Shown here piece after piece: positions 17,572 through 26,602 of a stretch of 64,000 nt of DNA. The position numbers and the translations under genes are program-made. This DNA is from Vreelandella aquamarina (GTDB lineage Bacteria > Pseudomonadota > Gammaproteobacteria > Pseudomonadales > Halomonadaceae). The notes below the pieces were generated by a model. The model searched no databases. It was not told where the DNA came from and was given only the letters and a program-made list of their open reading frames with translations. The DNA lies in NCBI RefSeq assembly GCF_020075495.1, contig NZ_JABYQT010000005.1, positions 62,001-126,000 on the forward strand, written 5' to 3'. The stretch's first letter is position 1, and each line of letters opens with the position of its first letter.

Positions 17572-19473
17572 TCAGTTGCGGCGCTGAAGTTCCGCTTCAC
17601 GGACGGGATCCACCCACCAGGCATCCAGATCCATGCCGTACTCGGGAAACGGCTCCTGATAGCCGAACTTGTCCCAGACGGCGATCCGCGTTTCGCCCGA
17701 GTGGTAGTGGGGAATGGCGTAGAAGCCCCAGCGCAGCACGCGATCCAGCGCGTGGGCGGCGGTATCCAGCGTTTCTCGGCTATCGGCGCGGATGATATCC
17801 TCGACCAGCGCGTCCACCGCCGGATGGGCCAAGGCCATACGATTGCGGCTTTGCGGCGCCTCGGCCGCGGCGCTGCTCCAGTAATCGCGCTGTTCGTTGC
17901 CCGGATTGTTGGACTGGGGGAAGTGACTGGTCACGATATCGTAGTCGTAGTTACGCAGACGGTTGAGGTACTGGTTGATATCCACGATGCGCATGGAGGT
18001 CTGCACGCCGAGCCGGGCCATGTTGCGCAGCATGGGCTGTACCACGCGCTCGAGTGCGGCGTCGTACATCAGAACTTCCAGGCGCAGCGGCTGGCCGGTG
18101 GCTGAGTGAATCAGCACGCCGTCCTCGATTTCATACCCCGCCTCACGCAGGAGTTCGAGCGCGCGGCGCAGTCGCTCGCGCAGGTCCGTAGGCTCATCGA
18201 TGGGCAGTGGGTCGGTAAATAGCCGCTCGGAGCGGTGCGAGGCCAGAAGTTCTTCCCGATAAGGTTCCAGCAGGGCAAGCTCGGCATCCGTTGGCAGCCC
18301 AGTGGCTTCCATTTCCGAATTCTGAAAATAGCTTTCGGTGCGCCGATAGGCGTCGTAGAAGATATTGGTATTGAGCCAGGGGAAATCGAAGGTCAGGCTC
18401 AGCGCTTCACGTACACGCGGGTCCTGAAACTTCTCCTTGCGCAGATTGAACACGAAGGCCTGCATCAAGGAGGGGTTCACATCGGGAACCGTGATGCGCT
18501 TGATCAGCCCTTCGCGGTAGGCAGGAAAGTCATACCCGGTTGCCCAGGTGGCAGCGCGGGCATCTTCACGAAAATCGATCAGCCCTGCCTTGAACGCTTC
18601 CCAGGCAATGTCCCGGTCACGGTAGTAGTCATAGACCACGCGGTCGATATTGTAGCGGCCAACGTTGACCGGCAGATCCTTGCCCCAATAATTCTCATCG
18701 CGCTGGTACACGATGCGCCGGCCCGGGTCCACTTCGCTGATGCGATAAGGCCCTGAACCGGGATGGGCGGCCAGCGTTGGCGAGGTGAAATCCCGCGGCT
18801 CCCAGTAGTGGCGGGGCAGAATGGGCAACTGAGTGACAATCAAGGGAAGCTCGCGCGACTGGGTACTCTTGAACTCGAAGCGCACCTGGTGCTCGTTCAG
18901 CGCCTCTACCTTATCGACATCGGCGTAGTAGCTGGCGTAGAACGGGTTGCCTTCCTCGCGCAGCAGGTTGAAGGAGAAGACCACATCATAGGCAGTGACC
19001 GGCTCGCCATCCTGAAAACGCGCTTCCGGGCGGAGGTCGAACTCGATCCAGCGGCGCTCGGGGTCAAGGCGGACGCCCTCTGCCAGAAGTCCGTAGGCGC
19101 TGAATGGTTCGCCTGGGTTGCTCGTCATGAGCGTGTCGTAGATCTGCGAAATGCCGGTGGCGGGCGTACCGCGAATGATGAATGGGTTGGTGGAGTCGAA
19201 ACTCGAACCCACGGCCGTGTGGATGATGCTGCCGCCCTTGGGTGCCTGTGGATTGACGTGGGGAAAATAGGCGAAGTTCTCGTCAAGCGCTGGGCTATCG
19301 TAGAGCGATAGCCCATGCACGGTCTCGATCGGTGCACTATTGACGGTGTCGTCCGGTGCAAGGCTTGCCGTGTCCATGGTGTCGGCCTCGATGGGCGCGG
19401 CAGGCGCGGCAAAGCTCATCAGTAAACTGCTAACGATCAATATCGACTTGGCAAAAAATACACCGCGCAGCAT
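17572..19473 (-). CDS. yejA: Periplasmic oligopeptide-binding protein
   Basis: 633 residues, a family-5 solute-binding protein. A signal peptide is visible at about 1-26 ([21 protein letters not shown]). The mature protein contains [17 protein letters not shown], a hallmark of YejA-type proteins, and [17 protein letters not shown], the usual family-5 segment. It delivers peptides to YejBEF in the inner membrane. It starts 33 bases downstream of mltD on the same strand, so the yej genes may share a transcript with gloB-mltD. Confidence 0.93.
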   Translation of the reverse strand: MLRGVFFAKSILIVSSLLMSFAAPAAPIEADTMDTASLAPDDTVNSAPIETVHGLSLYDSPALDENFAYFPHVNPQAPKGGSIIHTAVGSSFDSTNPFIIRGTPATGISQIYDTLMTSNPGEPFSAYGLLAEGVRLDPERRWIEFDLRPEARFQDGEPVTAYDVVFSFNLLREEGNPFYASYYADVDKVEALNEHQVRFEFKSTQSRELPLIVTQLPILPRHYWEPRDFTSPTLAAHPGSGPYRISEVDPGRRIVYQRDENYWGKDLPVNVGRYNIDRVVYDYYRDRDIAWEAFKAGLIDFREDARAATWATGYDFPAYREGLIKRITVPDVNPSLMQAFVFNLRKEKFQDPRVREALSLTFDFPWLNTNIFYDAYRRTESYFQNSEMEATGLPTDAELALLEPYREELLASHRSERLFTDPLPIDEPTDLRERLRRALELLREAGYEIEDGVLIHSATGQPLRLEVLMYDAALERVVQPMLRNMARLGVQTSMRIVDINQYLNRLRNYDYDIVTSHFPQSNNPGNEQRDYWSSAAAEAPQSRNRMALAHPAVDALVEDIIRADSRETLDTAAHALDRVLRWGFYAIPHYHSGETRIAVWDKFGYQEPFPEYGMDLDAWWVDPVREAELQRRN

Positions 19474-19506
19474 GAGTTACATTCCGTATAAGCAGAGCCT
19501 TGCAGC

Positions 19507-20718
19507 TTAACGACCCGAGAGGGTCAGTAGCTGCCCCGGTTGCAGGGCTTCAGGGCGGTCGAGGGCATTCCAGCGTATCAGGTCATTCTGATTAACATTA
19601 TAGCGGCTGGCAATGGCTGACAGGCTATCGCCGCGTTCAACGCGGTAGCTATCCGGCGTTGGGGCCGAGGCCAGGTCGCTGGAGGTCGTCTGCGAAAGCT
19701 GAGCTAACACCTGGGTATCGACTTCTTCAGGCACCAGAAGGGTTTGTGCACTGCGCGGATCGATGCTGCCGTTGAGCAGGCCAGGGTTTAGCTCGGCTAG
19801 CGCCGATTGACTGACATCCAGAAGTCTGGACGCCTGGGCAATGCTCAGTGGCTGCTCCAGCTGAACCTTGGCAAAGGCGGGATCTACGTGAATTTCAGGC
19901 AATGAAACGTTGAAGCGTGCCGGGTCATTGATGATGGTGGCAATTGCTTTCAGCTTGGGAATGTACTGCATGGTTTCGTGGGGCAGGGAAAGGTCCCAGT
20001 AGTCCGCATTCGAATCCTGGCTTTGAGCCTGGCGCAGGGCGCGATTGACCGTGCCGGCACCGGCGTTGTATGCCGCCAGAGAAAGCATGATATCGCCTTC
20101 ATACCACTGGTCAGCCTGCATCTCCAGATAATCGAGTGCGGCATCGGTGGAGGTGATCACATCCAACCGGCCGTCGTAGTTACCGTTGCGTACCAGGCCC
20201 AGGGCATCGCCGGTGCCGGGCATGAACTGCCATAGTCCGGCCGCGCCGCGATGGCTGCGGGCGCTGGGGTCAAATGAGCTCTCCACGAAAGGAATCAGGG
20301 CAATTTCGCCAGGCAGACCGCGTTCGCTGACCTGCTGGCTGATCCAGGCAAGCCAAGGAGTGGCACGCTCGGTAATGGTGGCGATGTTTTGTGGGCTGGC
20401 GCGATAGTATTCGATCCATTCGTCCACGCGCGCCTGAGCAGCAGGGGGCAGGGTAAGGTCCTGCCATTGAAAACTCTGGCGAAGCGTCGTCCAGGCATCC
20501 TGGGGCTCAAGGTCCAGCGCTTCCCAGAAATGCGTTTGAAACGATGAGGGATAAGGGGAGGCAGCAGTGCCAGCACTCTCGTTATCCGGGGTGTCTGCGT
20601 AGGCATCGTATGCGGGGGCGGAAGCTTGGGTGTTTGCTGCAGCGGCCAACATCAGGCCCATAATTACCGTGCTGCCAGCGCTTAGCATCAAGCGCTGACG
20701 AATCGTTCGATAGGTCAT
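19507..20718 (-). CDS. mltD: Membrane-bound lytic transglycosylase D
   Basis: 403 residues: signal peptide at about 1-32, a lysozyme-like SLT domain with the catalytic glutamate in FVESSFDPSARSHRG and the AAGLWQFMPGTGDALGL motif, and the AAYNAGAGTVNRAL loop. A single LysM peptidoglycan-binding repeat lies at the C-terminus (YRVERGDSLSAIASRYN). E. coli MltD has two LysM repeats, so this one is shorter. It cleaves glycan strands to anhydro-muropeptides. It lies 30 bases after gloB; gloB-mltD neighbours are common in gamma-proteobacteria. No lipobox is seen in the signal peptide, so it may be periplasmic rather than a lipoprotein. Confidence 0.92.
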   Translation of the reverse strand: MTYRTIRQRLMLSAGSTVIMGLMLAAAANTQASAPAYDAYADTPDNESAGTAASPYPSSFQTHFWEALDLEPQDAWTTLRQSFQWQDLTLPPAAQARVDEWIEYYRASPQNIATITERATPWLAWISQQVSERGLPGEIALIPFVESSFDPSARSHRGAAGLWQFMPGTGDALGLVRNGNYDGRLDVITSTDAALDYLEMQADQWYEGDIMLSLAAYNAGAGTVNRALRQAQSQDSNADYWDLSLPHETMQYIPKLKAIATIINDPARFNVSLPEIHVDPAFAKVQLEQPLSIAQASRLLDVSQSALAELNPGLLNGSIDPRSAQTLLVPEEVDTQVLAQLSQTTSSDLASAPTPDSYRVERGDSLSAIASRYNVNQNDLIRWNALDRPEALQPGQLLTLSGR

Positions 20719-20748
20719 AGTGAAATTCGTTTGGTTTCGATAGCGTAC

Positions 20749-21516
20749 TTAAAAACGATTCTTCCACTCACGCAGAGTGGTAAACGTTGCGAGGTCGTGG
20801 TCATTGGGCCCTTGGGTACCTGCTGCGTTGCGTACCCCTTGTGTGCCTACACGCAGATAGGGATTGATCTTCAGCTCGCGTCCTATCGTGCTGGGCAGGG
20901 TTGGGCGCTCCAGTGCCCGGGCCTTTTCACACTCGTTCAAGGCGGTTGTCACGTCATCATTCTCTGGGTCTGCCGCTTTGGCAAAATCAAGGTTGGCTTG
21001 CGTGTACTCATGGGCTGCAAAGACCAGCGTATCTTCAGAGAGTTCCGCTAACCTGTTCAATGAAGTGAACATTTGTTCGGGAGAACCTTCAAATAAGCGA
21101 CCGCATCCCGCGCAAAAAAGCGTATCCCCACAGAACAGAAGCCCAGGGATACCAGGGGCGTAAAAGCTTATATGGTCGAGCGTATGGCCAGGCGTGGCCA
21201 TGACCTCAAACACACGACCCATGACGCGGACAGTGTCGCCATCGCCTACGTGTTGATCGATTCCTTCGATGGAGGGGTTTGCCGGGCCAATCACGTGAGG
21301 GGAGTAGCGCTTGATCAGCTTGGCAAGGCCTCCGGTATGATCCTGATGATGGTGAGTGATGAGGATCGTGTCGAGGGTCAGCGATTCGCGCTCAAGAAGC
21401 TCGATGACCGGATCGGCTTCACCGGGATCCACCACACAGACACTTTGACTGGTATCTTGTCGCAGTAGCCAAATATAGTTGTCGCTAAGGGCGGGAATCG
21501 GTGTCACGCTCATCAT
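20749..21516 (-). CDS. gloB: Hydroxyacylglutathione hydrolase (glyoxalase II)
   Basis: 255 residues, the usual length. The metallo-beta-lactamase fold is marked by THHHQDHTGG (metal ligands), GHTLDHISFY, and the C-terminal helical domain with the glutathione-binding KINPYLRV region. It hydrolyses S-lactoylglutathione to lactate and glutathione in methylglyoxal detoxification. Two ATG codons stand in a row at the start; AGGA lies upstream of both. It is divergent from the methyltransferase gene at 21615. Confidence 0.95.
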   Translation of the reverse strand: MMSVTPIPALSDNYIWLLRQDTSQSVCVVDPGEADPVIELLERESLTLDTILITHHHQDHTGGLAKLIKRYSPHVIGPANPSIEGIDQHVGDGDTVRVMGRVFEVMATPGHTLDHISFYAPGIPGLLFCGDTLFCAGCGRLFEGSPEQMFTSLNRLAELSEDTLVFAAHEYTQANLDFAKAADPENDDVTTALNECEKARALERPTLPSTIGRELKINPYLRVGTQGVRNAAGTQGPNDHDLATFTTLREWKNRF

Positions 21517-21614
21517 GGGCGAGATCCTTTTAGGGTTGCAAACCTGCTGATAAGTACGTTGAAAATACGCCGAGAAGGCGTTAAAAGCCGATACTCTGGA
21601 GGGAAGTGCTGTTC

Positions 21615-22400
21615 ATGTCAAATTCAAGCCCGGCAGCGGTGATGGCCAAGCGTCTGATGGATAGTCACTTTTACTGGGAAACGGATGCCGGGCGCGCGCT
21701 CTGGGAGGTACAGCGCGCCTGCCTTGGGCCGGTGGTGGAAGATCGGCCAGGCAGGCATGGCCTTGAGATGAGCATGGGGCCTTCGCTGATGGGCGTGTCG
21801 TCCCTTTCCCACCCGATACGCTGGGTGCCTGCCCTGAGCCTGGCAACCGGGCCGTCCTCCCTGGTATGTCCACCGGATCACCTGGCGCTGCCTGACCGGT
21901 GCATGGACGTGGTGATCATCCACCATTGGCTCGAGCACTTGGATGCTCCCCATCACACCCTTCAGGAAGCCGCCCGGGTGACCGCCGATGACGGAAAGCT
22001 GGTGCTGATGGGGTTCAACCCGTTGGGCCTGAAGGGCCTTTACCGCAAGCTTCGAAAACGTCGTTCGGAATTTCCCTATAATGGGCAGTGGCACAAGGCC
22101 AGCCGGTTACGCGACTGGTTGACGTTTGTCGATTTTGAGGTCGAACGCGTAGACTATTGCTGCTTTAGAGGGGCGATGAAAGCGACCTGCCAGGAGAGCT
22201 GGGAAGCACTTGGCCGACGACACAACCTGCCTTGGGGCGAAAGTTACATGATTCAGGCGCAGCGCCGCCAACAGGCGGCACCGGTCAAGCGTGTCAGGTT
22301 TTCGTTACAAGCCCCGGTGCCTTCGTCTTCCCTGGGTGCCACCCGCAGCAGTTCCGCCCATGCATTCCCGCCAGGCGCCGGTCGCCCCAGAACACGTTGA
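21615..22400 (+). CDS. SAM-dependent methyltransferase (YafS-like)
   Basis: 261 residues from the ATG at 21615; a GTG at 21606 is in frame but lies only 2 bases after the GGAGGG site, whereas the ATG is 11 bases away. The centre contains CPPDHLALPDRCMDVVIIHHWLEHLDAPHHTLQEAARV, described here only by its end: the VVIIHHWLEHLD portion is the motif-IV region of a class I methyltransferase. The N-terminal glycine motif is weak. Position between gloB and rnhA-dnaQ is the same as that of yafS in E. coli, which supports the name without giving a substrate. The last 60 residues are basic and proline/serine rich. Confidence 0.82.
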   Translation: MSNSSPAAVMAKRLMDSHFYWETDAGRALWEVQRACLGPVVEDRPGRHGLEMSMGPSLMGVSSLSHPIRWVPALSLATGPSSLVCPPDHLALPDRCMDVVIIHHWLEHLDAPHHTLQEAARVTADDGKLVLMGFNPLGLKGLYRKLRKRRSEFPYNGQWHKASRLRDWLTFVDFEVERVDYCCFRGAMKATCQESWEALGRRHNLPWGESYMIQAQRRQQAAPVKRVRFSLQAPVPSSSLGATRSSSAHAFPPGAGRPRTR

Positions 22401-22427
22401 AATACCCGTTGATAAAGGATAGCAAGT

Positions 22428-22898
22428 GTGAGTAATCAAGCTGCCGAGCGGCTGCCGCAAGTGACGGTATATACCGATGGCGCATGCCGGGGCAACCCGG
22501 GCCCCGGCGGGTGGGGGGTTCTCCTTTCAAGCGGCTCGCATGAAAAGACTCTGAAGGGGTTTGAAGCCGATACCACCAATAACCGTATGGAATTGATGGC
22601 CGCCATCATGGCCCTGCGCACGTTGAACAAGCCCTGCGAAGTAGCGCTGTGGACTGACTCCCAGTATGTCCGTCAGGGCATTACCCAGTGGATTCACAAC
22701 TGGGTCAAGCGGGGCTGGAAAACCGCGGCCAGACAGCCGGTCAAGAATGCCGAGCTGTGGAAGGCGCTGCATGAAGAGACCCACCGCCACAAGGTGGCTT
22801 GGCACTGGGTAAAAGGGCATAGCGGGCACCCTGGTAACGAACGCGCCGATGCGCTTGCCAATGAAGCCATCGATGAACATCAGCAGAGGAGAGCATAA
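22428..22898 (+). CDS. rnhA: Ribonuclease HI
   Basis: 156 residues. All four acidic active-site residues are in place: Asp in [16 protein letters not shown], Glu in NRMELMA, Asp in WTDSQYV and Asp in GNERADALA. It removes RNA from RNA-DNA hybrids in the cytoplasm. It starts with GTG and its stop overlaps the dnaQ start by one base, the usual gamma-proteobacterial rnhA-dnaQ pair (here co-directional rather than divergent as in E. coli). Confidence 0.96.
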   Translation: MSNQAAERLPQVTVYTDGACRGNPGPGGWGVLLSSGSHEKTLKGFEADTTNNRMELMAAIMALRTLNKPCEVALWTDSQYVRQGITQWIHNWVKRGWKTAARQPVKNAELWKALHEETHRHKVAWHWVKGHSGHPGNERADALANEAIDEHQQRRA

Positions 22899-23644
22899 TG
22901 CGCCAAGTGATCATGGATACCGAAACTACCGGTATCGACCCAAAGGATGGTCATCGCATTGTCGAGATCGGCGCCGTCGAGATGATCAACCGCCGTTTTA
23001 CCGGACGCACCTATCACCAGTACATCAACCCGGAGCGGCATATCGATGCCGAGGTCGTGGCGATTCACGGTATCGATGACGAGAAGGTAGCCAACGAGCC
23101 GGTGTTTGCCCAGATAGCCGACGAGTTCTGGGCATTCATCGAAGGTGCTGAGCTGGTTATCCATAACGCACCCTTCGACGTGGGCTTTATCGATCACGAG
23201 CTGGAACTGCTCAACAGAACGCGCGGCGGGGCTCCCCTTGGTCCTGTGCGCCAGTACTGCCGGGTGCTGGATACGCTGACCATGGCACGCGAAATGCACC
23301 CGGGCCAGCGCAACAGCCTGGATGCGTTGTGCAAGCGCTACGATATCGATAATGGCCACCGAGTGCTGCACGGCGCCTTGCTCGACTCGGAGATCCTGGC
23401 CGATGTCTACCTGGCCATGACCGGTGGGCAGACAGCGTTGACGCTGGACGCCGATACCTCTTCTTCCGAAGAGCAGACGGCCAACCCTTCCAGCGAGGGG
23501 CTGTCGGTACAGCGGCTTTCATTGACGCCCGGCCAGCTGCGCGTTATTCGGCCAACCGATGAAGAGCGCGCCGCGCATCAGGCCAAGTGTCAGGCACATC
23601 AACTCAATTGGTTCAAGGAAAGCGGTCACGATGCTCAGGCGTGA
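22898..23644 (+). CDS. dnaQ: DNA polymerase III epsilon subunit (proofreading exonuclease)
   Basis: 248 residues. The DEDDh exonuclease motifs are all present: MDTETTGID (Exo I), HNAPFDVGFIDHEL (Exo II) and HGALLDSEILADVYL (Exo III). The C-terminal tail, including the PSSEGLSVQRLSL stretch, is variable and would bind the alpha subunit. It proofreads 3' ends in the replicative polymerase. The gene overlaps rnhA by one base and nudC by 14 bases. Confidence 0.95.
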   Translation: MRQVIMDTETTGIDPKDGHRIVEIGAVEMINRRFTGRTYHQYINPERHIDAEVVAIHGIDDEKVANEPVFAQIADEFWAFIEGAELVIHNAPFDVGFIDHELELLNRTRGGAPLGPVRQYCRVLDTLTMAREMHPGQRNSLDALCKRYDIDNGHRVLHGALLDSEILADVYLAMTGGQTALTLDADTSSSEEQTANPSSEGLSVQRLSLTPGQLRVIRPTDEERAAHQAKCQAHQLNWFKESGHDAQA

Positions 23645-24407
23645 AATTCCTCATCACGTGCGTGAGGGGCGCGTCATCAAGCTTTCCCGCAGTCGGATTG
23701 CACCCGCACCGCTTGCAGGCGAGCCCCTGACGCCGCTTCAACCCTACCAGCCGTGGACCACGCACATGCAGCCGCTGTGTTACTGGGACGATGAGCCGGT
23801 GGCTCTTTTACTCGAGCGTGAGCCGGAGGAGGCGTGGATTGATGGACGCCAGTGGATGGCAGAACTTCCCACTTCCTGGTTCAGCTTGCTGTCTACCGCG
23901 CTGCAGGTAGGGGCATGGCTTGAAAACCACCGCTTCTGCGGACGTTGCGGAGCGCCGGCGACCAAGCTGGAAGCCGAGTTCGCCATGCATTGCCATGCAT
24001 GCGGGCATCGCAACTACCCACGCATTTCGCCGTGCATCATTACGCTGGTTACTAGTGGCGAGGCGATGCTGCTGGCACGCAGTCCGCGGTTTCCGCCTGG
24101 GCGTTACTCGACGCTGGCGGGCTTTATCGAGCCTGGCGAATCAGCCGAAGAGGCCGTACATCGTGAAGTGTTCGAGGAGGTGGGTGTGCATGTGGATCAG
24201 TTGCGTTACCACCAGAGCCAGGCTTGGCCTTTTCCACACTCGCTGATGCTGGGCTTCTTTGCCGAAGCCACCACCAGGCGTATTCGAATCGACGGGGTGG
24301 AAATCAGTGACGCGGCGTGGTTTTCACCGCGCCAGCTGCCATCGCTGCCCCCGCCGTACTCGATTTCCCGAGAGCTGATCGAAACGCATTTGGCTCGCTT
24401 GGGTTAA
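23631..24407 (+). CDS. nudC: NAD(+) diphosphatase / RNA deNADding hydrolase
   Basis: 258 residues from the ATG at 23631 (E. coli NudC has 257). A four-Cys zinc ribbon is visible (CGRCGAP and CHACGHRNYPR), followed by the Nudix box GFIEPGESAEEAVHREVFEEVGV and the NudC-specific SQAWPFPHSLMLGF motif, which separates it from generic Nudix enzymes. It hydrolyses NAD(H) to NMN(H) and AMP, and removes NAD caps from RNA. AAGGAA lies just before the start, inside the dnaQ end. Confidence 0.95.
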   Translation: MLRREIPHHVREGRVIKLSRSRIAPAPLAGEPLTPLQPYQPWTTHMQPLCYWDDEPVALLLEREPEEAWIDGRQWMAELPTSWFSLLSTALQVGAWLENHRFCGRCGAPATKLEAEFAMHCHACGHRNYPRISPCIITLVTSGEAMLLARSPRFPPGRYSTLAGFIEPGESAEEAVHREVFEEVGVHVDQLRYHQSQAWPFPHSLMLGFFAEATTRRIRIDGVEISDAAWFSPRQLPSLPPPYSISRELIETHLARLG

Positions 24408-24433
24408 TCGCGGTGGGCGGGGTGAGGGTAGGA

Positions 24434-24742
24434 TCAGTTGGGGAACAGGCTGGTCAGCTTGGTGGCCAGCATGACGTTGCCGGTCGCCTTCAGCTTGCCG
24501 GTCATGAAAGCGGTCATGCCGTTGATGTCGCCGCTCATGATGCCCTTGAGCGTATCGGTGCTCATGCTCAGACTGACGGACGGATCGTCATGCTCGCCTT
24601 CGTGAACATCCAGGCTGCCATCGTCGATGACCAGGTAGTGGCTGCCGGCATCGGAAAAGTGAAACTGGAAGACTTCGTGCATTCCCTTGGCAGCGTCGGG
24701 GTTAAAACGAGCCTGTAATTTTTCAAGCGTGGTGTTCGACAT
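24434..24742 (-). CDS. SCP2 sterol-binding-domain protein
   Basis: 102 residues, the size of a free-standing SCP2 fold. The sequence has the domain's typical course: VFQFHFSDAGSHYLVIDDG, then VSLSMSTDTLKGIMSGDINGMTAFMTGKLKATGNVMLATKL, of which the GDINGMTAFMTGKLK stretch is the lipid-pocket signature. Free SCP2 proteins bind fatty acyl-CoA or other lipids; exact role in bacteria is unclear. The ATG at 24742 is preceded by GGAG and was chosen over an upstream in-frame start. It is convergent with nudC. Confidence 0.88.
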   Translation of the reverse strand: MSNTTLEKLQARFNPDAAKGMHEVFQFHFSDAGSHYLVIDDGSLDVHEGEHDDPSVSLSMSTDTLKGIMSGDINGMTAFMTGKLKATGNVMLATKLTSLFPN

Positions 24743-24890
24743 GTGAGTATCTCCGTTGACGGTAAAAGGGCGTATAAAGGGGAGTGATAGCCCCGGCAAT
24801 GTAGGTGAGCGTATTTCAAACAGGTGTTTTAATCAAGCGGTGTTACCGGGTGGCAATCGCAACGCCTGATCTTTTCATGGGAGAGTGTAC

Positions 24891-25931
24891 GTGAGTGAAT
24901 GGATAGCGGAAATGGGTACGTTTCTGTTGCAGACCACTATTGTGATGGTCCTGTTGGGGCTGGCATTGCTGGTGGTGTTGCGCGGCAAGGGCGCCCAGGG
25001 GCGTGACCTCAAACTCTATATCGAACCTCTTAATGAACAGCGCCTTGCACGCAAGAGGCGTTTGAAGGCGGCTTCCAGTGAGCCAGGCGCACGTAAAAGG
25101 CTCATCAAGGCGTTTCGTCGCGAAGATAAAAGGCGTCAGAAAGCTGCCAGGCAGGATGGCGAACAGTCAGCAACGCGTGTCTGGGTGCTGGATTTCCAGG
25201 GTGATCTGAAGGCGTCGCAGACCGAGCACTTTAGCCAGGAAATCTCGGCAATCATCGACGTGGCCACTGCCGATGATGAAGTGGTGGTGCGCCTGGAGTC
25301 CGCCGGGGGGCTTGTCCACGCTTATGGGCTTGCTGCAGCACAGCTTGACAGGTTGCGAAATGCCGGACTTTCTACCACGGTCTGCATCGACAAGGTCGCG
25401 GCAAGCGGCGGTTACATGATGGCCTGCACAGCGCACCACGTCAAAGCTGCCCCCTTTGCCGTTATCGGTTCGATCGGCGTCGTTGCCCAGGTGCCCAACG
25501 TTCACCGACTGCTCAAGCGGCATGACATCGATGTGGAGCTGCTCACGGCGGGTAAGTACAAGCGCACGCTGACAGTCCTGGGCGAAAATACCGAAGAGGG
25601 TCGGACGAAGTTTCTGGAGGATCTCGACAATACCCACCAGCTGTTCAAGCGCTATGTAAGCGATCATCGCCCGCAGATGGATATCGATACGCTTGCCACC
25701 GGGGAGATATGGTACGGCAGCGAAGCGGTGGACAACCATCTGGTCGACAGTCTGGGAACCAGCGAGGCTTATCTGGTGGAGCGCATGAGGCAAGCCAAGG
25801 TATACAGTGTCAAGCTGGAGCGCCCCAGGACCATGGGTCGCCGGTTGGGGATGGCGGTATCTGCTGGTGTGGAAAGTGCCATGCTCAAGGCCATGAGCAT
25901 GCTGGAAGCCTCTAGCTGGCAGCGTCGCTGA
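24891..25931 (+). CDS. sohB: Inner-membrane serine protease of the SohB/S49 family
   Basis: About 346 residues (E. coli SohB 349). One N-terminal membrane helix (about 8-30), a basic charged linker (about 40-90), then the S49 peptidase domain. The nucleophile is the serine in KVAASGGYMMAC and the general base is expected at the lysine of AGKYKRTLT. AVIGSIGVVAQVPNV is also a family signature. Two GTG codons (24885, 24891) could start; GGGAGA lies at better spacing before the second. Cuts membrane or misfolded envelope proteins by analogy. Confidence 0.92.
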   Translation: MSEWIAEMGTFLLQTTIVMVLLGLALLVVLRGKGAQGRDLKLYIEPLNEQRLARKRRLKAASSEPGARKRLIKAFRREDKRRQKAARQDGEQSATRVWVLDFQGDLKASQTEHFSQEISAIIDVATADDEVVVRLESAGGLVHAYGLAAAQLDRLRNAGLSTTVCIDKVAASGGYMMACTAHHVKAAPFAVIGSIGVVAQVPNVHRLLKRHDIDVELLTAGKYKRTLTVLGENTEEGRTKFLEDLDNTHQLFKRYVSDHRPQMDIDTLATGEIWYGSEAVDNHLVDSLGTSEAYLVERMRQAKVYSVKLERPRTMGRRLGMAVSAGVESAMLKAMSMLEASSWQRR

Positions 25932-25955
25932 ACGCTTTCGGGCAGCGATAGGGTC

Positions 25956-26276
25956 TCAAGCGGGATAGTGCTGCGCCAAGGTGTTCAGAATCGCCTTGGC
26001 GCTTTCGCTACTGAGCGAATAGTAGATCGTCTGTGATTCTCGTCGGGTAGTGACCAGCGCATCGCGCCGCAGAATGGCCAGATGCTGGGAAAGGGCTGAC
26101 TGGCTCAGTGAAAGCTGATGGTTGATCTGCGTTACCGAAAGCTCTTTTTCCGCCAGCAGGCAGAGAATCTGCAGCCGTTTTTCATTGGCCAGCGCTTTCA
26201 GCAAATGGGTGCTGTACACGAGGGCTTGGCCGTTGTTTTCAAGCAGGCGTGCAGCGGCGCTTGAGGACGCAGACAT
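25956..26276 (-). CDS. ArsR-family winged-helix regulator
   Basis: 106 residues, one winged-helix domain: LLKALANEKRLQILCLL, recognition helix region LSLSQSALSQHLAILRRDALV, and wing TTRRESQTIYYSL. ArsR-family proteins repress in the absence of a metal or reactive inducer. Only one cysteine (C39) is present, so a classical multi-thiol metal site or a two-Cys sulfide switch is not evident. No partner gene lies in the same direction; a divergent promoter for the downstream acyl-CoA synthetase lies 326 bases away, so control of that gene is possible but unproven. Confidence 0.88.
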   Translation of the reverse strand: MSASSSAAARLLENNGQALVYSTHLLKALANEKRLQILCLLAEKELSVTQINHQLSLSQSALSQHLAILRRDALVTTRRESQTIYYSLSSESAKAILNTLAQHYPA

Positions 26277-26602
26277 GACAATCTCCTTGCCTACACTGGG
26301 TGGATAGTTGTTATTTCAGCTTAAGGCTTCGTTTTTATAGTAGAAGAGCATCGTCGCGTTGCGAGGATAGTAAATCAATGATCAGTAATTTAGTGAATTT
26401 TGTCCAAGAAATTGTTTAACGGTTTATCAATGATAACTCCGAGATCAATTGCATACGACATGAGCGTCATTTACAGAGCATGCCTGGTTAGACAATGGTA
26501 GCAGAGCGAGCCGGGCGTATCGTTTATAAAGTGTCAGAGAGTTAGACGAGCACGTTCATACGCCAATTACTTCCATGATAAAAACAACCATCAAGGGTCG
26601 CC
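26277..26602. other. Divergent intergenic region, AT-rich
   Basis: 326 bases between the ArsR-type gene and the acyl-CoA synthetase, noticeably AT-rich. Both genes point away from it, so promoters for both should lie here. No clear sigma-70 pair, operator palindrome, tRNA or terminator was found by eye, and no credible open frame. Confidence 0.5.
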